Assembly (NCBI GenBank): GCA_029243485.1
Contig: JAQWRY010000062.1
Coordinates: 62,001-126,000 of the forward strand
Length of the DNA: 64,000 nucleotides
Direction of reading: 5' to 3'
Source: Candidatus Binatia bacterium
GTDB lineage: Bacteria > Desulfobacterota > Binatia > UBA12015
Each line of letters starts with the position of its first letter. Position 1 is the first letter of the stretch. Shown one piece after another: positions 45,419 through 54,408 of the stretch. A model generated the notes under the pieces. The model was not told the origin of the DNA. It ran no database searches and saw only the letters and a program-made list of their open reading frames with translations. The translations under genes and the position numbers were made by a program.

Positions 45419-47964
45419 CGAAGAGCGGCCGCCGGCGAGAGCCGAGCCGCCCGCTCGGCCGGGATCGCGGCGCCGAGCACGCACGCCGTCGTACCCAGAA
45501 GCCCCCCGAGCAACGCGACACCGATCGTCGGATGAAACTCGAGCTCCCACCCGAGAACGACTGGGATCAACCCTTCGGTGAACGCCACGCCCATCGAAAG
45601 TCCCACCAGGATGGCCAACCCAGAGCCCGTGACACCGATCGCGAACGCCTGCGCGAGCACCATCTGTCGGATCTGGGCCCGCGACATCCCCAGCGCCCGC
45701 ATCGAACCCAGCTCCCGCGTCCGCTCCAACACGTTCGCCGCGAGCGCATCACCGCACCCGAACAACACGACCACCAGCGTCAGAGCTGCGAGCACCCGTA
45801 CGAAACCGAAGCCCGCACGCACCGCCGCGGCGAACCACTCCGAGAGATCCTTCATGGGTTTCACGTCGAGTCGATACCGGCCCTCGAGCCGGTCCGCGAT
45901 CCGCCGCCGTACCGCCTCGATGTCCTGTCCCGGCTCGACCAGAACGAAGGCGCGGGTGATCGTCTCGTCCTTCCACTCGCGACGATAGACCTCGCGGCTC
46001 AGAATCAGATCGCCACTGGCCACGATCGGAACCGTACGAAGCACGCCTGCAACGGGGAGCTCCAAGAGGCCGGCGGGCGTCGTCACACGGAACGGCTGTC
46101 CGACTTCGACGCCGTAGTTGGACTGTAGGTTCGTGTCGACGAGGACGGCTTCGCCCCGCGCGACGCGCTCCAACGCGCCGGACACCGCGCCGGGCTCGAG
46201 CGCCCAGTTGCCGAACTCCGGTCGTCGCAGCCGCACGGGGTCCAATCCGAGGATCCCCATCTCCGGCGTCGTGCTCTTCGAGAGAACCGCCGCCCCCACG
46301 TCCGCGACGCCGGGAGTGTCCTTGATGAGGTCGATCACCTGTTCGGAAACCACGGGCCGGCCCGCCCCCGTGGCTCCGAGCTCGAATCGGGACTCGACCA
46401 CCAGGTCTCCGCGCCGGATCCGCATGACCGCGTCGACCACGTACTCCTGAAAGCTCTCGCTCACGCCCGCCATCCAGATAGGGATCGCAATGCCGACCAT
46501 CAAGACGCCCGCCGCGCCAAGCGCCCGACTCGGCACCCGGCTCTGGTCCTCGACGCCGATGTGAGCCGCAACACCGAACAAGAGCCCGATGGGCTTTGCC
46601 ACCAAACGAAGCAGGGGCGACAGCAGAAGCGCACCGGTAGCGCCGATCAGAAGCATCGCCGCGCCCACCACGACCGCTTGGGGCAACAGAGAATGCAGGA
46701 GCCACACGAGCACGGCGACGAGCGGCAACGCTATCCGCGCGTATCGCTTCATTTTGGAATCCTGTTCCGGGTCTCGCCTGCGGCCCTTGGTGAGCACGGT
46801 GATGACGCTTCGGCGCACCGCCTGCACCGCCGGAACCAACGCCGCGACCAGCGCGCTGAGCACCCCGGCGAGTCCGGCCAGGAAGAGCGGCAACGGCCGC
46901 AGCGGCACCCACGGGGCGGCAACTGCCTGTTTGAAATTCAAGGACATCGTGTCGGCGACCGGCGCCACGATGATCTGGGCGAAGAGGTAGCCTAACGGCA
47001 ACCCGACCGCGACGGCCAGGAGGGAGATGAGAAACGCTTCGAAGAGGAGATCCCGAACGAGCTTGGCCCGCGAGGTCCCGAGGGAGCGCATCACGCCCAT
47101 CTCCCACAGCCGCTCCTGGTAGACGGTCGAGAGCCGGTTTCCCGTCACAAGGATCGCGAGAAGGAGACCCATCCCACCGATCAGGTCGATGACGAGATGG
47201 AATGCGGTGAGCGACTCCGCCAGATCCTCGCGCCGATCGACCAGGAGTTCCACCGAGAGGTGCTCGGGCAGGGCACCTCGCAGTCGAGCACCCACGTCGG
47301 TCGCCTTCTCCGTGGGATCAATCCTCACGTCGATCTGCGACGCGCCGCCCTCGGCTCCCAGCGACCGCTGCGCGCCAAAGAGATCCATCACGACCAATCG
47401 ACCGCCGAAAGCCTGCGCAACGGCATCCTCGTCGAGAAGACCACGAAGCGTCCACGTGCGACGCCCGACGGGCAACTCCACCGGGATCCGGTCTCCCACC
47501 TCAGCGCCAAGTTCTTCGGCAAGCGACGCTGTGAAGAGCACGGAGTCCGGCTGGTTCAGGAAGATCAGCGGGTCGTGCATCCCGGCAACCTGCGCGCGAG
47601 CGCGATAGATTTCGACGGACGATTCGTCGAGCATGTCGACACCGATGATCCGCACCGACATCGGCTCCTCGGCATCGACGTACGCGGTTCCGACCAGCAG
47701 GGCCGCCGCCACGTCCACGCCGGGAACCGCACGAACGGTCTCGACGAGCGTTTCGTCCACGACGCCGCCCGAGAGCCCCGTGACCTGCAGGTCGGCCTCC
47801 CCCGCCAGTACGTCGAGCGACTCTTCGAAACTCCGAACGAGAGACGCGTTCGAGAGAAGGATGGCCGCGGCGAGAGCGACACCAAGCGCGATCGTCGCCA
47901 CTGCGATCAGCAGCTGTCCCAGCTGAGGCCGGATCTGGCTCCAGGCGAGTTGAACCTGGTTCAC
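45409..47964 (-). CDS. ABC transporter permease with two FtsX/MacB domains
   Basis: An 851-residue permease. An N-terminal span (LLIAVATIALGVALAAAIL) and a large periplasmic MacB-like domain precede the first FtsX segment (MGLLLAILVTGNRLSTVYQE, LWEMGVMRSLGTSRAKLVRD); a second periplasmic domain and FtsX segment follow (LTLVVVLFGCGDALAAN, ELGSMRALGMSRAQIRQ). The duplicated ELGxxRAxGxxR motif is characteristic of LolCE/MacB-type exporters for lipoproteins, peptides or lipids. I chose GTG 47964, two bases after the ATPase stop; the upstream frame overlaps the ATPase. Confidence 0.88.
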   Translation of the reverse strand: MNQVQLAWSQIRPQLGQLLIAVATIALGVALAAAILLSNASLVRSFEESLDVLAGEADLQVTGLSGGVVDETLVETVRAVPGVDVAAALLVGTAYVDAEEPMSVRIIGVDMLDESSVEIYRARAQVAGMHDPLIFLNQPDSVLFTASLAEELGAEVGDRIPVELPVGRRTWTLRGLLDEDAVAQAFGGRLVVMDLFGAQRSLGAEGGASQIDVRIDPTEKATDVGARLRGALPEHLSVELLVDRREDLAESLTAFHLVIDLIGGMGLLLAILVTGNRLSTVYQERLWEMGVMRSLGTSRAKLVRDLLFEAFLISLLAVAVGLPLGYLFAQIIVAPVADTMSLNFKQAVAAPWVPLRPLPLFLAGLAGVLSALVAALVPAVQAVRRSVITVLTKGRRRDPEQDSKMKRYARIALPLVAVLVWLLHSLLPQAVVVGAAMLLIGATGALLLSPLLRLVAKPIGLLFGVAAHIGVEDQSRVPSRALGAAGVLMVGIAIPIWMAGVSESFQEYVVDAVMRIRRGDLVVESRFELGATGAGRPVVSEQVIDLIKDTPGVADVGAAVLSKSTTPEMGILGLDPVRLRRPEFGNWALEPGAVSGALERVARGEAVLVDTNLQSNYGVEVGQPFRVTTPAGLLELPVAGVLRTVPIVASGDLILSREVYRREWKDETITRAFVLVEPGQDIEAVRRRIADRLEGRYRLDVKPMKDLSEWFAAAVRAGFGFVRVLAALTLVVVLFGCGDALAANVLERTRELGSMRALGMSRAQIRQMVLAQAFAIGVTGSGLAILVGLSMGVAFTEGLIPVVLGWELEFHPTIGVALLGGLLGTTACVLGAAIPAERAARLSPAAALRYD

Positions 47965-47965
47965 C

Positions 47966-48718
47966 TCATTCGCCCCGACGACGGAACGGCACGACTTGCC
48001 CGTCGGAGGACCGTTCCGCGGGCGCCCCCATCTCTCCCGCCTCACGGACGATCCGTCCATCCTTCATCCGGATGGTGCGGTGGCCATAGGTACCGGCGAA
48101 CGTGTCGTGCGTGACCATGATGACGGACATCTTGCGCTCCTCGTTCATCCCACGCAGGAGATCGAGGATCCCTCGGCCGCTCGAAGAATCCAGGTTGCCT
48201 GTCGGCTCATCTGCAAGGAGCAGCTTGGGCTCGGTGGCGAGGGCCCGAGCGGCAGCAACCCGTTGCTGCTCGCCGCCCGACAGCTCGCTCGGATGGCGCG
48301 ACCACGCGGACGGTGGAACCCGAAAGGCTTCGAGCAGAGAAGAGGTGCGATCGCGCGCGATGCGCCCCGTCACGCCGATGAGGCCAAGGCGCCAAGACAC
48401 GTTCTGCTCGACCGTTAGCCGCGGGAGCAGATTGAAGGACTGGAAGATGAAGCCGACGTAGCGAAGCCGAAGGACGCTGAGCTCGGCGTCCTTCATCTGC
48501 GCCAGATCGTTCCCGCCTACCAGGGCACGGCCCGAGGTCGGGGCCTCCAGGCCCGCGATGAGATTCAGGAGCGTACTCTTGCCGCACCCGGACGGACCCA
48601 TCACCGAAACGAACTCTCCCTCGTCGACGCTGAGGCTCACGTCGTTGAGCGCACTGGAGGTGGCGAAGCTGGAGCCGTATTCTTTGGTGACGTTCTCGAG
48701 CTGAACGACGGGGCTCAT
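47966..48718 (-). CDS. ABC transporter ATPase, LolD/MacB type
   Basis: A 250-residue nucleotide-binding protein: Walker [10 protein letters not shown] at 41-49, Q-loop [18 protein letters not shown], signature [16 protein letters not shown], Walker [18 protein letters not shown]-loop MVTHD. The DEPTGNLD form is typical of the MacB/LolD group of mechanotransmitter ABC systems and agrees with the FtsX-type permease next to it. ATG overlaps the PadR stop. Confidence 0.95.
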   Translation of the reverse strand: MSPVVQLENVTKEYGSSFATSSALNDVSLSVDEGEFVSVMGPSGCGKSTLLNLIAGLEAPTSGRALVGGNDLAQMKDAELSVLRLRYVGFIFQSFNLLPRLTVEQNVSWRLGLIGVTGRIARDRTSSLLEAFRVPPSAWSRHPSELSGGEQQRVAAARALATEPKLLLADEPTGNLDSSSGRGILDLLRGMNEERKMSVIMVTHDTFAGTYGHRTIRMKDGRIVREAGEMGAPAERSSDGQVVPFRRRGE

Positions 48719-49308
48719 GCGCCTCCCGTTGCTCTCCTCTTCTGCATCGCGTCCTCCGCAGCGACCAGCGGCGCGACTTCGTCCGCCTCAGGCAGCGAGA
48801 GGATGTTGCGCAGGTCCTCGACGAACTCGATATCTTTCGCGCCGTGCTGCAGGCGTCGATGCAGCAGAGCCTTGTGGACCTCGTCGGTCACACCCTGCTT
48901 CTGTGCAACATCTTTGATCTGGCGCTCGAGGCGCTTGGTCAGATCCCAGAGGTCGGACTCCCACCGATTGAGAACCCAGTGCGCGGTCTCGGGCCGCACT
49001 TCGGTGAAGAAAAGGGCTCGAACCGCCATTTCCGAATCTGCGCAGTGGCTGGCGCGCGGCAGATCCTCAAACCAGTCGTCGAAGGCCTCCTCGCCGGGGG
49101 TCGTGATCTCGTAGGGCGCGCGACGGGGGTCGACATCATCCTTGTTCGCGACCCGTCGGACGAACCCCTGCTCGACCAACTTCTGGAGCTCGCGGTAGAA
49201 GCTTCCGAGGCCGCTGTCCACGCCGCCCCTGCTTCGATACTCCTTGGCCAGTCCATAGCCGTGCTGCGTTCCCTTTCGAAGCATCCCAAGCAGGTGATAG
49301 CGAAACAT
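48715..49308 (-). CDS. PadR family transcriptional regulator
   Basis: A 197-residue regulator: winged helix FRYHLLGMLRKGTQHGYGLA, FYRELQKLVEQGFVRRV, YEITTPGEEAFDDWF, then a C-terminal helical dimerisation domain (Vir_C type, HWVLNRWESDLWDLTKRLE). PadR proteins commonly repress adjacent efflux genes and release upon drug binding. AAGGGAAGAG precedes ATG 49308; the upstream in-frame extension lacks family character. Four-base overlaps link it to the ATPase gene, so it heads a PadR-ATPase-permease operon. A 7-bp-arm inverted repeat lies at 49389-49413. Confidence 0.9.
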   Translation of the reverse strand: MFRYHLLGMLRKGTQHGYGLAKEYRSRGGVDSGLGSFYRELQKLVEQGFVRRVANKDDVDPRRAPYEITTPGEEAFDDWFEDLPRASHCADSEMAVRALFFTEVRPETAHWVLNRWESDLWDLTKRLERQIKDVAQKQGVTDEVHKALLHRRLQHGAKDIEFVEDLRNILSLPEADEVAPLVAAEDAMQKRRATGGA

Positions 49309-49388
49309 AGGATCTCTTCCCTTATGGATCGTGTTTGAAGTCGCGGCCCTTTGGTCCCGTGACACAAGCCACAGGGAAGCGACGGCCG

Positions 49389-49413
49389 TCAATAGGTGCA
49401 CGCCATCTATTGA
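49389..49413. promoter_or_regulatory. Candidate PadR operator
   Basis: TCAATAG-N11-CTATTGA is a perfect inverted repeat about 80-105 bases upstream of the PadR start. Half-site spacing of 18 bases centre to centre fits a dimeric winged-helix regulator. Binding is inferred. Confidence 0.5.
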
Positions 49414-49450
49414 GCCCGAAGCCCCCGTGCAACCTGCACAAAGTGGCCAA

Positions 49451-51068
49451 TCAGGGCACCGCGAACGGGACCGGGCCCTCGAGGTAAACCGCGCTCGAGT
49501 CGGGCAAAGCTACTCGCGCACGCTCTGTTTTTAGGTCGTCCGCAGAATGGACCAGGACCCCGGCTCCACTGATCGAGTACACAAAGTCCTCTATGAATAG
49601 CCCGCGGCGAATCTTCGGCGAGTAGGCACATCGCCACTCCTCGAGCGCCCCGCACTGCGTGGCCGTGAGATCGGTGTGATCGGTGTGATCGACCTCCCCG
49701 AGAAGCGCGAAACCGCCGGTCGGATCCACCGAGAAGAGCTCCAAGCTGGATCGGAAATCGCCCTCGTACGACACGTACGAGAACGTGAGGAGGCCGCGGA
49801 CCACCCTTGCCCGGAGAACGCGCAAGAGTGGGCCAGAGTCGGATTCGCGTCGTCCGAGACGTCGAAGACGCGGAGCGCCAGCCCTCGAACGCGACCTTGG
49901 TCGTCCGCATCCTGTCCAATCGTGAGCAGATGACTGTCTCCCAGCGGATGCATGTACTCGCTGAATCCCGGGATGTGGAGTTCGCCCAGTAGCTGCGGAC
50001 GGGTCGCGTCGCTCAGGTCGATCACGAACAGAGGATCGACCTGACGAAACGTGACGATATAGCCACGATCGCCGATGTAGCGAACCGCGAAAATACGCTC
50101 GCCCAGCGCGAGGATTCTCGTCATGCCGTTCTCGCTGGCCCCCACGGCCGGAAGGTGCACTGCGCCGCAGGTCGGCGCGATCTCGGTCAGCGAATCATTA
50201 CGGCTCTCCCACTGCGACGGAAGCCACTCGGCGAGGGCGCTACTCGCGATCGCCGCCTGCGCGTCCTGTTCCCAGGCATCGACCTCGGCGGCGAATTCCT
50301 CGACCGTCGCTGGGGGCGTGCCCGAGTAGATGCGATTCCAGAAATCGGGCACGGCGACGGGAAGACCATTTCCTCCCTGCACGACGACGCGAACAATGCC
50401 TCCGTGCCGCCGTGCCCCGGTGTAGCCGCCCTCGAAGTACAGTTCACGCACGACGGTCGGTGCGCCGGCTACATCCAGAACGGTCAACTTCGTGAACGTC
50501 GGGAGGCAGGGCGCCACGTCTCCGAACAGCGCCGCGTCGACCAGAGGGAGCGGCGGGCCGATGAATCCGCACCCGCCCTCTCCGCCAAAGCGATCCTCGT
50601 CGTCATAGACCATCGAGAAGACGACCGCCCTGCCGTCTGCAACGAACATCGAATGCCCGAGACCCCCGATGGGCGTAATGCTCGCGAGTGAAGTCTCCTC
50701 GGGCGGCCACGAGTCGACGACGACGAACGCATCTCCGTGGAGAAAGTAGATCCGGTTGCCATCGGTCTCGATGATGTCGGCCTCATCTACGCCTTCGACC
50801 TGGACGTTGGTCTCGGTGAAGTCGTCGGGGGCGTCCTCTCCGCCGGGGGAGGCGGATTCCCAGGGCCCGGCTCGACGGGGCCCGGTGATCCGGGTGCGGG
50901 TTTCGAAACCCCTCCCCCGCCGCACGCAGCAGCGAAGAACAGCGCTGCCAGGAGCGCCAAGATCGTTCTCAGAGTCGCGTCCGATCGCCTGATCCCGTTT
51001 TCCCTCTCGCTAAAAAAGTCGCCGCGTCTCCCCGAAGCCGACTTGACCTGTTCACATTTTTCGAACAT
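49451..51068 (-). pseudogene. Beta-propeller lipoprotein (PF09826-like), two frameshifts
   Basis: A secreted beta-propeller split over three frames. The first (from ATG 51068) has a lipoprotein signal, TILALLAALFFAAAC, then a Gly/Pro spacer PGPVEPGPGNPPPPAE. Near 50835 the frame changes and the propeller begins FTETNVQVEGVDEADIIETD, the diagnostic opening of PF09826, continuing through GYIVTFRQVDPLFVIDLSD. Near 49830 it changes again to VRGLLTFSYVSYEGDFRSSL and runs to a stop at 49451; the usual EHKAFxW segment between is missing. Each join lies in a G/C homopolymer-rich stretch, so assembly error or true decay are both possible. Confidence 0.6.
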
Positions 51069-51072
51069 ATCA

Positions 51073-51089
51073 TTCACAATGTTTGTGAA
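51073..51089. promoter_or_regulatory. Palindrome between propeller gene and XRE regulator
   Basis: TTCACAA-TGT-TTGTGAA is a perfect 7-bp-arm inverted repeat 34 bases upstream of the XRE regulator start, inside the only A+T-rich stretch of the region. A second imperfect repeat, TGTTC-N9-GAACA, lies at about 51050-51068. Likely operator of the adjacent XRE protein. Confidence 0.55.
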
Positions 51090-51122
51090 AACAATCCCCG
51101 TAGGCCCGAAAAGGGCCGTGCG

Positions 51123-51959
51123 GTGATGGCGCGCAAGCCCGCACAAGAGCTCACCGGGGATCGCCAACGGACGATCGGCGACGTGTTCTACGAGACCCGG
51201 GTCCTGAAGGGGCGGCATTACTCACTGCGTCGGTTCGCCGACGAAGTGCTCGGCGGCCGGATCGAGCCGGTCATGCTGAGCTACATCGAAAAGGGCGAGC
51301 GCTTCCCCAACGAGGATCTGGTGCGCCACGTTGCCGCCGCGCGAAGAGAAGATCCCCAAGCCCTGCTCGCCGTCCTGTGGCGCGACCGGGTTCTCTACGC
51401 CATCGCGCGCGAACTCGACCGTGCCTTCGACGCAGAACCCGCCGTCGGCGAAATCAACAACGGAGAACTCGCGGTGCGGCTCAGCCGCGCCGTCGCCGCC
51501 CTCCCCGACGACGAGGGTTGGATCTCGCAACGGAACTGGCGCCGAGACTTCCGGCGCGAGCGGAAGAAGACGAAGAAGAAGCGGCCCGCAGCCGAAGAGG
51601 CCGCCCTCGACTCCGAAGTCGAAGCTACGCTCCTCGACCACGGCTTGATTGAGATCCACGCCGGTAAGGTGCGCCGACGCGGACGCCACCACCAAGCGGA
51701 AACCCGCCGCGAGCGCCAAGCCGTGGCACACCAGTTCGCGCAGCTCTTCGCAAAGGGGCTTCTCGACCGAGTCGCACTCGCGGAGGAGGATACGGGAACG
51801 TATCTTCGCAACCACTATCTGAACATCGAACGAAATCGAATTCCGGAGTTCCACGCAGCCCTCGAGGATTCCCTGCGTGAACTCACAGAGCGATTCGCCG
51901 CCGACCCGTCGGAGGCGACGGAGTTCATGAACGTTTTGGCTACCGCGACGCCGAGGTGA
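51123..51959 (+). CDS. XRE-type HTH protein with long C-terminal domain
   Basis: A 278-residue protein (GTG 51123 or ATG 51126). Residues about 20-80 fit a Cro/cI-type HTH (GDVFYETRVLKGRHYSLRRF, RIEPVMLSYIEKGERFPNED). A Lys/Arg-rich linker (RERKKTKKKR, residues 143-152) leads to a second winged-helix-like domain (LDSEVEATLLDHGLIEIHAG, YLRNHYLNIERNRIPEFHAA), similar in layout to bacterial regulators controlling the secreted-protein gene beside them. It overlaps the lipoprotein start by four bases and is divergent from the propeller lipoprotein, with a palindrome between. Confidence 0.65.
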   Translation: MMARKPAQELTGDRQRTIGDVFYETRVLKGRHYSLRRFADEVLGGRIEPVMLSYIEKGERFPNEDLVRHVAAARREDPQALLAVLWRDRVLYAIARELDRAFDAEPAVGEINNGELAVRLSRAVAALPDDEGWISQRNWRRDFRRERKKTKKKRPAAEEAALDSEVEATLLDHGLIEIHAGKVRRRGRHHQAETRRERQAVAHQFAQLFAKGLLDRVALAEEDTGTYLRNHYLNIERNRIPEFHAALEDSLRELTERFAADPSEATEFMNVLATATPR

Positions 51960-52486
51960 CCGTCATGGATCGAACGAGAAACCGAAGAAACTGGATCGCC
52001 GGCGTCGCCGCACTCATCTTCATCGCCTGCGGCGGAAGCGGGTCGACCGGATTAATCCTTCCGGAGACGGCTCTGTTCGACGAAGTGCGTGAGACCGGGG
52101 AATGTCGCGACGGGCACGGGACGACCTACTGTTTCGCCGTTGCGGCCGAGACTTCGGGCCTCCCGGACCCGAGCGCGCCCTGCCAAGGCCCCTGCCTCGG
52201 ATTCGACCCGCTCTACCTGTTCGGAACGACGGGCCTCGCCCCGGATGCCGTCTGCGCGGTGGCCACACGAAGCGACGGCGCGCTGTGGACCCTCGAGGCA
52301 CCGGCGCCAGTCGGCCTGGACGAGTCGTCGTTCGCGGTCTTCCCGCCGGAAGCCTTCGATCCGGCGGAAGGCCCGCTCGAGGCGGCCCTACTGTGCTTCG
52401 ACGATCCGCCGGAGTCGCTCCCGAGCACCGCCGAGATGCTCGCAGACGCGGACCCGAGCATCGTCTTCGTCGCGCCGCTGCTCTAG
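51956..52486 (+). CDS. Small secreted lipoprotein
   Basis: About 176 residues. Basic MDRTRNRRN, hydrophobic WIAGVAALIFIAC with lipobox FIAC, then CGGSGSTG spacer. The mature part has Cys pairs (GECRDGHGTTYCFAV and APCQGPCLGF) and an acidic C-terminus. No family recognised. It starts at GTG 51956 overlapping the XRE gene stop (GTGA), or at ATG 51965, so it is translated with the regulator. Outer-membrane or periplasmic location is likely. Confidence 0.65.
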   Translation: MTVMDRTRNRRNWIAGVAALIFIACGGSGSTGLILPETALFDEVRETGECRDGHGTTYCFAVAAETSGLPDPSAPCQGPCLGFDPLYLFGTTGLAPDAVCAVATRSDGALWTLEAPAPVGLDESSFAVFPPEAFDPAEGPLEAALLCFDDPPESLPSTAEMLADADPSIVFVAPLL

Positions 52487-52511
52487 CCGGCAGCAGGCGC
52501 GCTGGGCGCGA

Positions 52512-52726
52512 CCAGACCTGATCCTCTTGGACCGGCACCGGGATGGACGTGCTCGAGGTGCTGGCGAACAGCGGCGCGCTCGTCCCCGTTCTCGTACTTA
52601 CGGGGCTCGACCCGGACGAGGTCGAGATGCCGGCGCTGCGCTCGGGCGTGCAGCAGTTCTTGAAGAAACCGGTCCGGAAGCCTGCCCTGCTCCGTGCTGT
52701 GGCCAAACTCCTCGCTACGTCGGACA
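52512..52726 (+). pseudogene. Receiver-domain fragment of a response regulator
   Basis: PDLILLDRHRDG in one frame is followed after a one-base shift near 52543 by MDVLEVLANSGALVPVLVLT, GVQQFLKKPVRKPALLRAVA, the second half of a CheY-like receiver with the phospho-acceptor Asp (LLLD-type) and the conserved Thr and Lys (VLVLTG, LKKP). The first half of the domain and any output domain are missing. Confidence 0.6.
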
Positions 52727-52819
52727 ACGCTGCGGAGGGTTGGTCACCACGGTCCGGCGGGAACTTCGACTGGCAATCGAACCACGCGGTCGGGCACTAC
52801 CGCCGTTGCCGGCGGCGCA

Positions 52820-53992
52820 CTAGGCACCCAGGATCAGCCCGCTCGTAGGCACACCGGTGCCCGCAGTCACGAGAATGTTCTCGAGATCCTCAACCTGATT
52901 GACGGCGGTTCCTCGGATCTGCCGTACGCCTTCGGCCACGCCGTTCATCCCGTGAATGTACGCCTCGCCGAGCTGACCGCCGTGGGTGTTCGTCGGAAGC
53001 CGCCCGCCCATCTCGAGGTGATCGTCGCGCACGAAATCCTTCGCCTCACCGCGGCCGCAAAACCCGAACTCCTCGAGCTGCGAGAGCACAAACGGCGTGA
53101 AGTGATCGTAGAGCACGGCGGCCTTGATGTCGTCGGGCCCGAGCCCCGAGGTCTCCCAGAGTTCGCGAGCGACGACGCTCATCTCCGGCAGCCCGGTGAA
53201 TCCGTCTCGGTAGTAGCTCGTCATCATGTGCTGCTGCGGCCCGGCTCCCTGCGCCGCCGCGCGGATCAGGACCGGCTTCTGCTTCAGATCCTTCGCGCGC
53301 TCGGGGCTGGTCACTACGATCGCCTGTGCACCGTCGCTCTCCTGGCAACAGTCCAGAAGACGGAGCGGCTCCACGATCCAGCGCGAGTCCCGGTGATCGT
53401 CCAACGTGATCGCCTGCTCGTAGAACCAGGCCTTGGGATTCGTCGCGGCGTGCTTTCGGTCGGCGACCGCCACTCGACCGAAGTCATCGGTGGTTGCGCC
53501 GAACTCGTGCATGTACCTCTGGGCGAACATCGCCACCCACGACGCCGGCGTGACCAGGCCGAACGGCGCGTACCAGTCGAACTGAGTGCCCTCGGCCGTG
53601 GGGACCGAGACCCGGTTCTGCACGCCCGCACCAAAGCGTCGCCCGGAGCGCTCATTCATCGCGCGGTAACACACGACGACGTCCGCGACTCCGGTCGCCA
53701 CCGCCATCGCCGCCTGGAGCGTCGTCGCACACGCCGCGCCGCCGCCGTAGTGGATGCGGCTGAAGAGCCGCAGTGCACCGAAGCCGAGATTCCTCTGCAC
53801 CTGGATCTCGGGATTGTTCTCCATCGTGAAGACGGACATCCCGTCGACGTCGCCGGGCGCGAGGCCCGCGTCTTCGAGCGCCTCGCGGATGGCCTCACCG
53901 GCCAGCTGCATCTCACTGCGGCCGGAGTTCTTCGAAAACTCCGTCGCGCCGATGCCGACGATCGCCGCCTGGTCCTTAAGTCGATTTCCCAT
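52820..53992 (-). CDS. SCP2-type thiolase / lipid-transfer acetyl-CoA acyltransferase-like
   Basis: A 390-residue thiolase-fold protein of the SCPx/Ltp group. Segments: AAIVGIGATEFSKNSGRSEM at the N-terminus, YGGGAACATTLQAAMAVATG (the usual nucleophile region with a Cys), and NTHGGQLGEAYIHGMNG near the end. These enzymes cleave or aldol-release side chains of steroid- or branched-acyl-CoA and normally need a DUF35 partner, which is not seen here. It lies 77 bases after the Rieske ferredoxin gene in the same direction. Confidence 0.85.
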   Translation of the reverse strand: MGNRLKDQAAIVGIGATEFSKNSGRSEMQLAGEAIREALEDAGLAPGDVDGMSVFTMENNPEIQVQRNLGFGALRLFSRIHYGGGAACATTLQAAMAVATGVADVVVCYRAMNERSGRRFGAGVQNRVSVPTAEGTQFDWYAPFGLVTPASWVAMFAQRYMHEFGATTDDFGRVAVADRKHAATNPKAWFYEQAITLDDHRDSRWIVEPLRLLDCCQESDGAQAIVVTSPERAKDLKQKPVLIRAAAQGAGPQQHMMTSYYRDGFTGLPEMSVVARELWETSGLGPDDIKAAVLYDHFTPFVLSQLEEFGFCGRGEAKDFVRDDHLEMGGRLPTNTHGGQLGEAYIHGMNGVAEGVRQIRGTAVNQVEDLENILVTAGTGVPTSGLILGA

Positions 53993-54069
53993 CTGAACGA
54001 GCCTCCGGCCGGGCTTCTAACGATGGAAGGGCGCGAGCGCGAACGGTCGGAGAGTCCCGATGCCGAACG

Positions 54070-54408
54070 CTATGACCCCGACACCGGGTCCAGCTGGACA
54101 AGAAGCCCCGCATCCCCTTGCCGCACCGGGAAAACCCGAACCGGCCGGCGGATGGGGGGCGCCACCGGCGCGCCGGTCCGTACATCGAGCTTGCCTCCGT
54201 GAAACGGGCACTCGAGTACGCTCCCACGCAGGACGCCAGGCGCGAGGGCAACGCCCGCGTGCGGACATTGATTCGTGATCACGGACGGCTCTCCGCCGGC
54301 GTTGCACAGAAGCAACTCGTGCCCTTCTACCTCGAACGCGGAGACGCGCCCCTCCGCCGGCATCGCGACCGGGACCGAGGCCCAGCGCGCCTCGTCAGCC
54401 ACGACCAT
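54070..54408 (-). CDS. Rieske [2Fe-2S] ferredoxin
   Basis: A 112-residue Rieske protein with the full cluster motif C-x-H ... C-x2-H (QCPHAGVALAPG and ECPFHGGKLDV), as in ferredoxin components of ring-hydroxylating oxygenases. It would carry electrons to the oxygenase encoded just upstream. ATG 54408 overlaps the oxygenase stop by 14 bases, which sets the start; the open frame upstream reads antisense-like through the oxygenase. Confidence 0.9.
   Translation of the reverse strand: MVVADEARWASVPVAMPAEGRVSAFEVEGHELLLCNAGGEPSVITNQCPHAGVALAPGVLRGSVLECPFHGGKLDVRTGAPVAPPIRRPVRVFPVRQGDAGLLVQLDPVSGS

Noticed and set aside
45397-46128. 243-codon plus-strand ORF opposite the ABC permease
   Set aside because: Antisense of the second FtsX domain; composition of an antisense frame.
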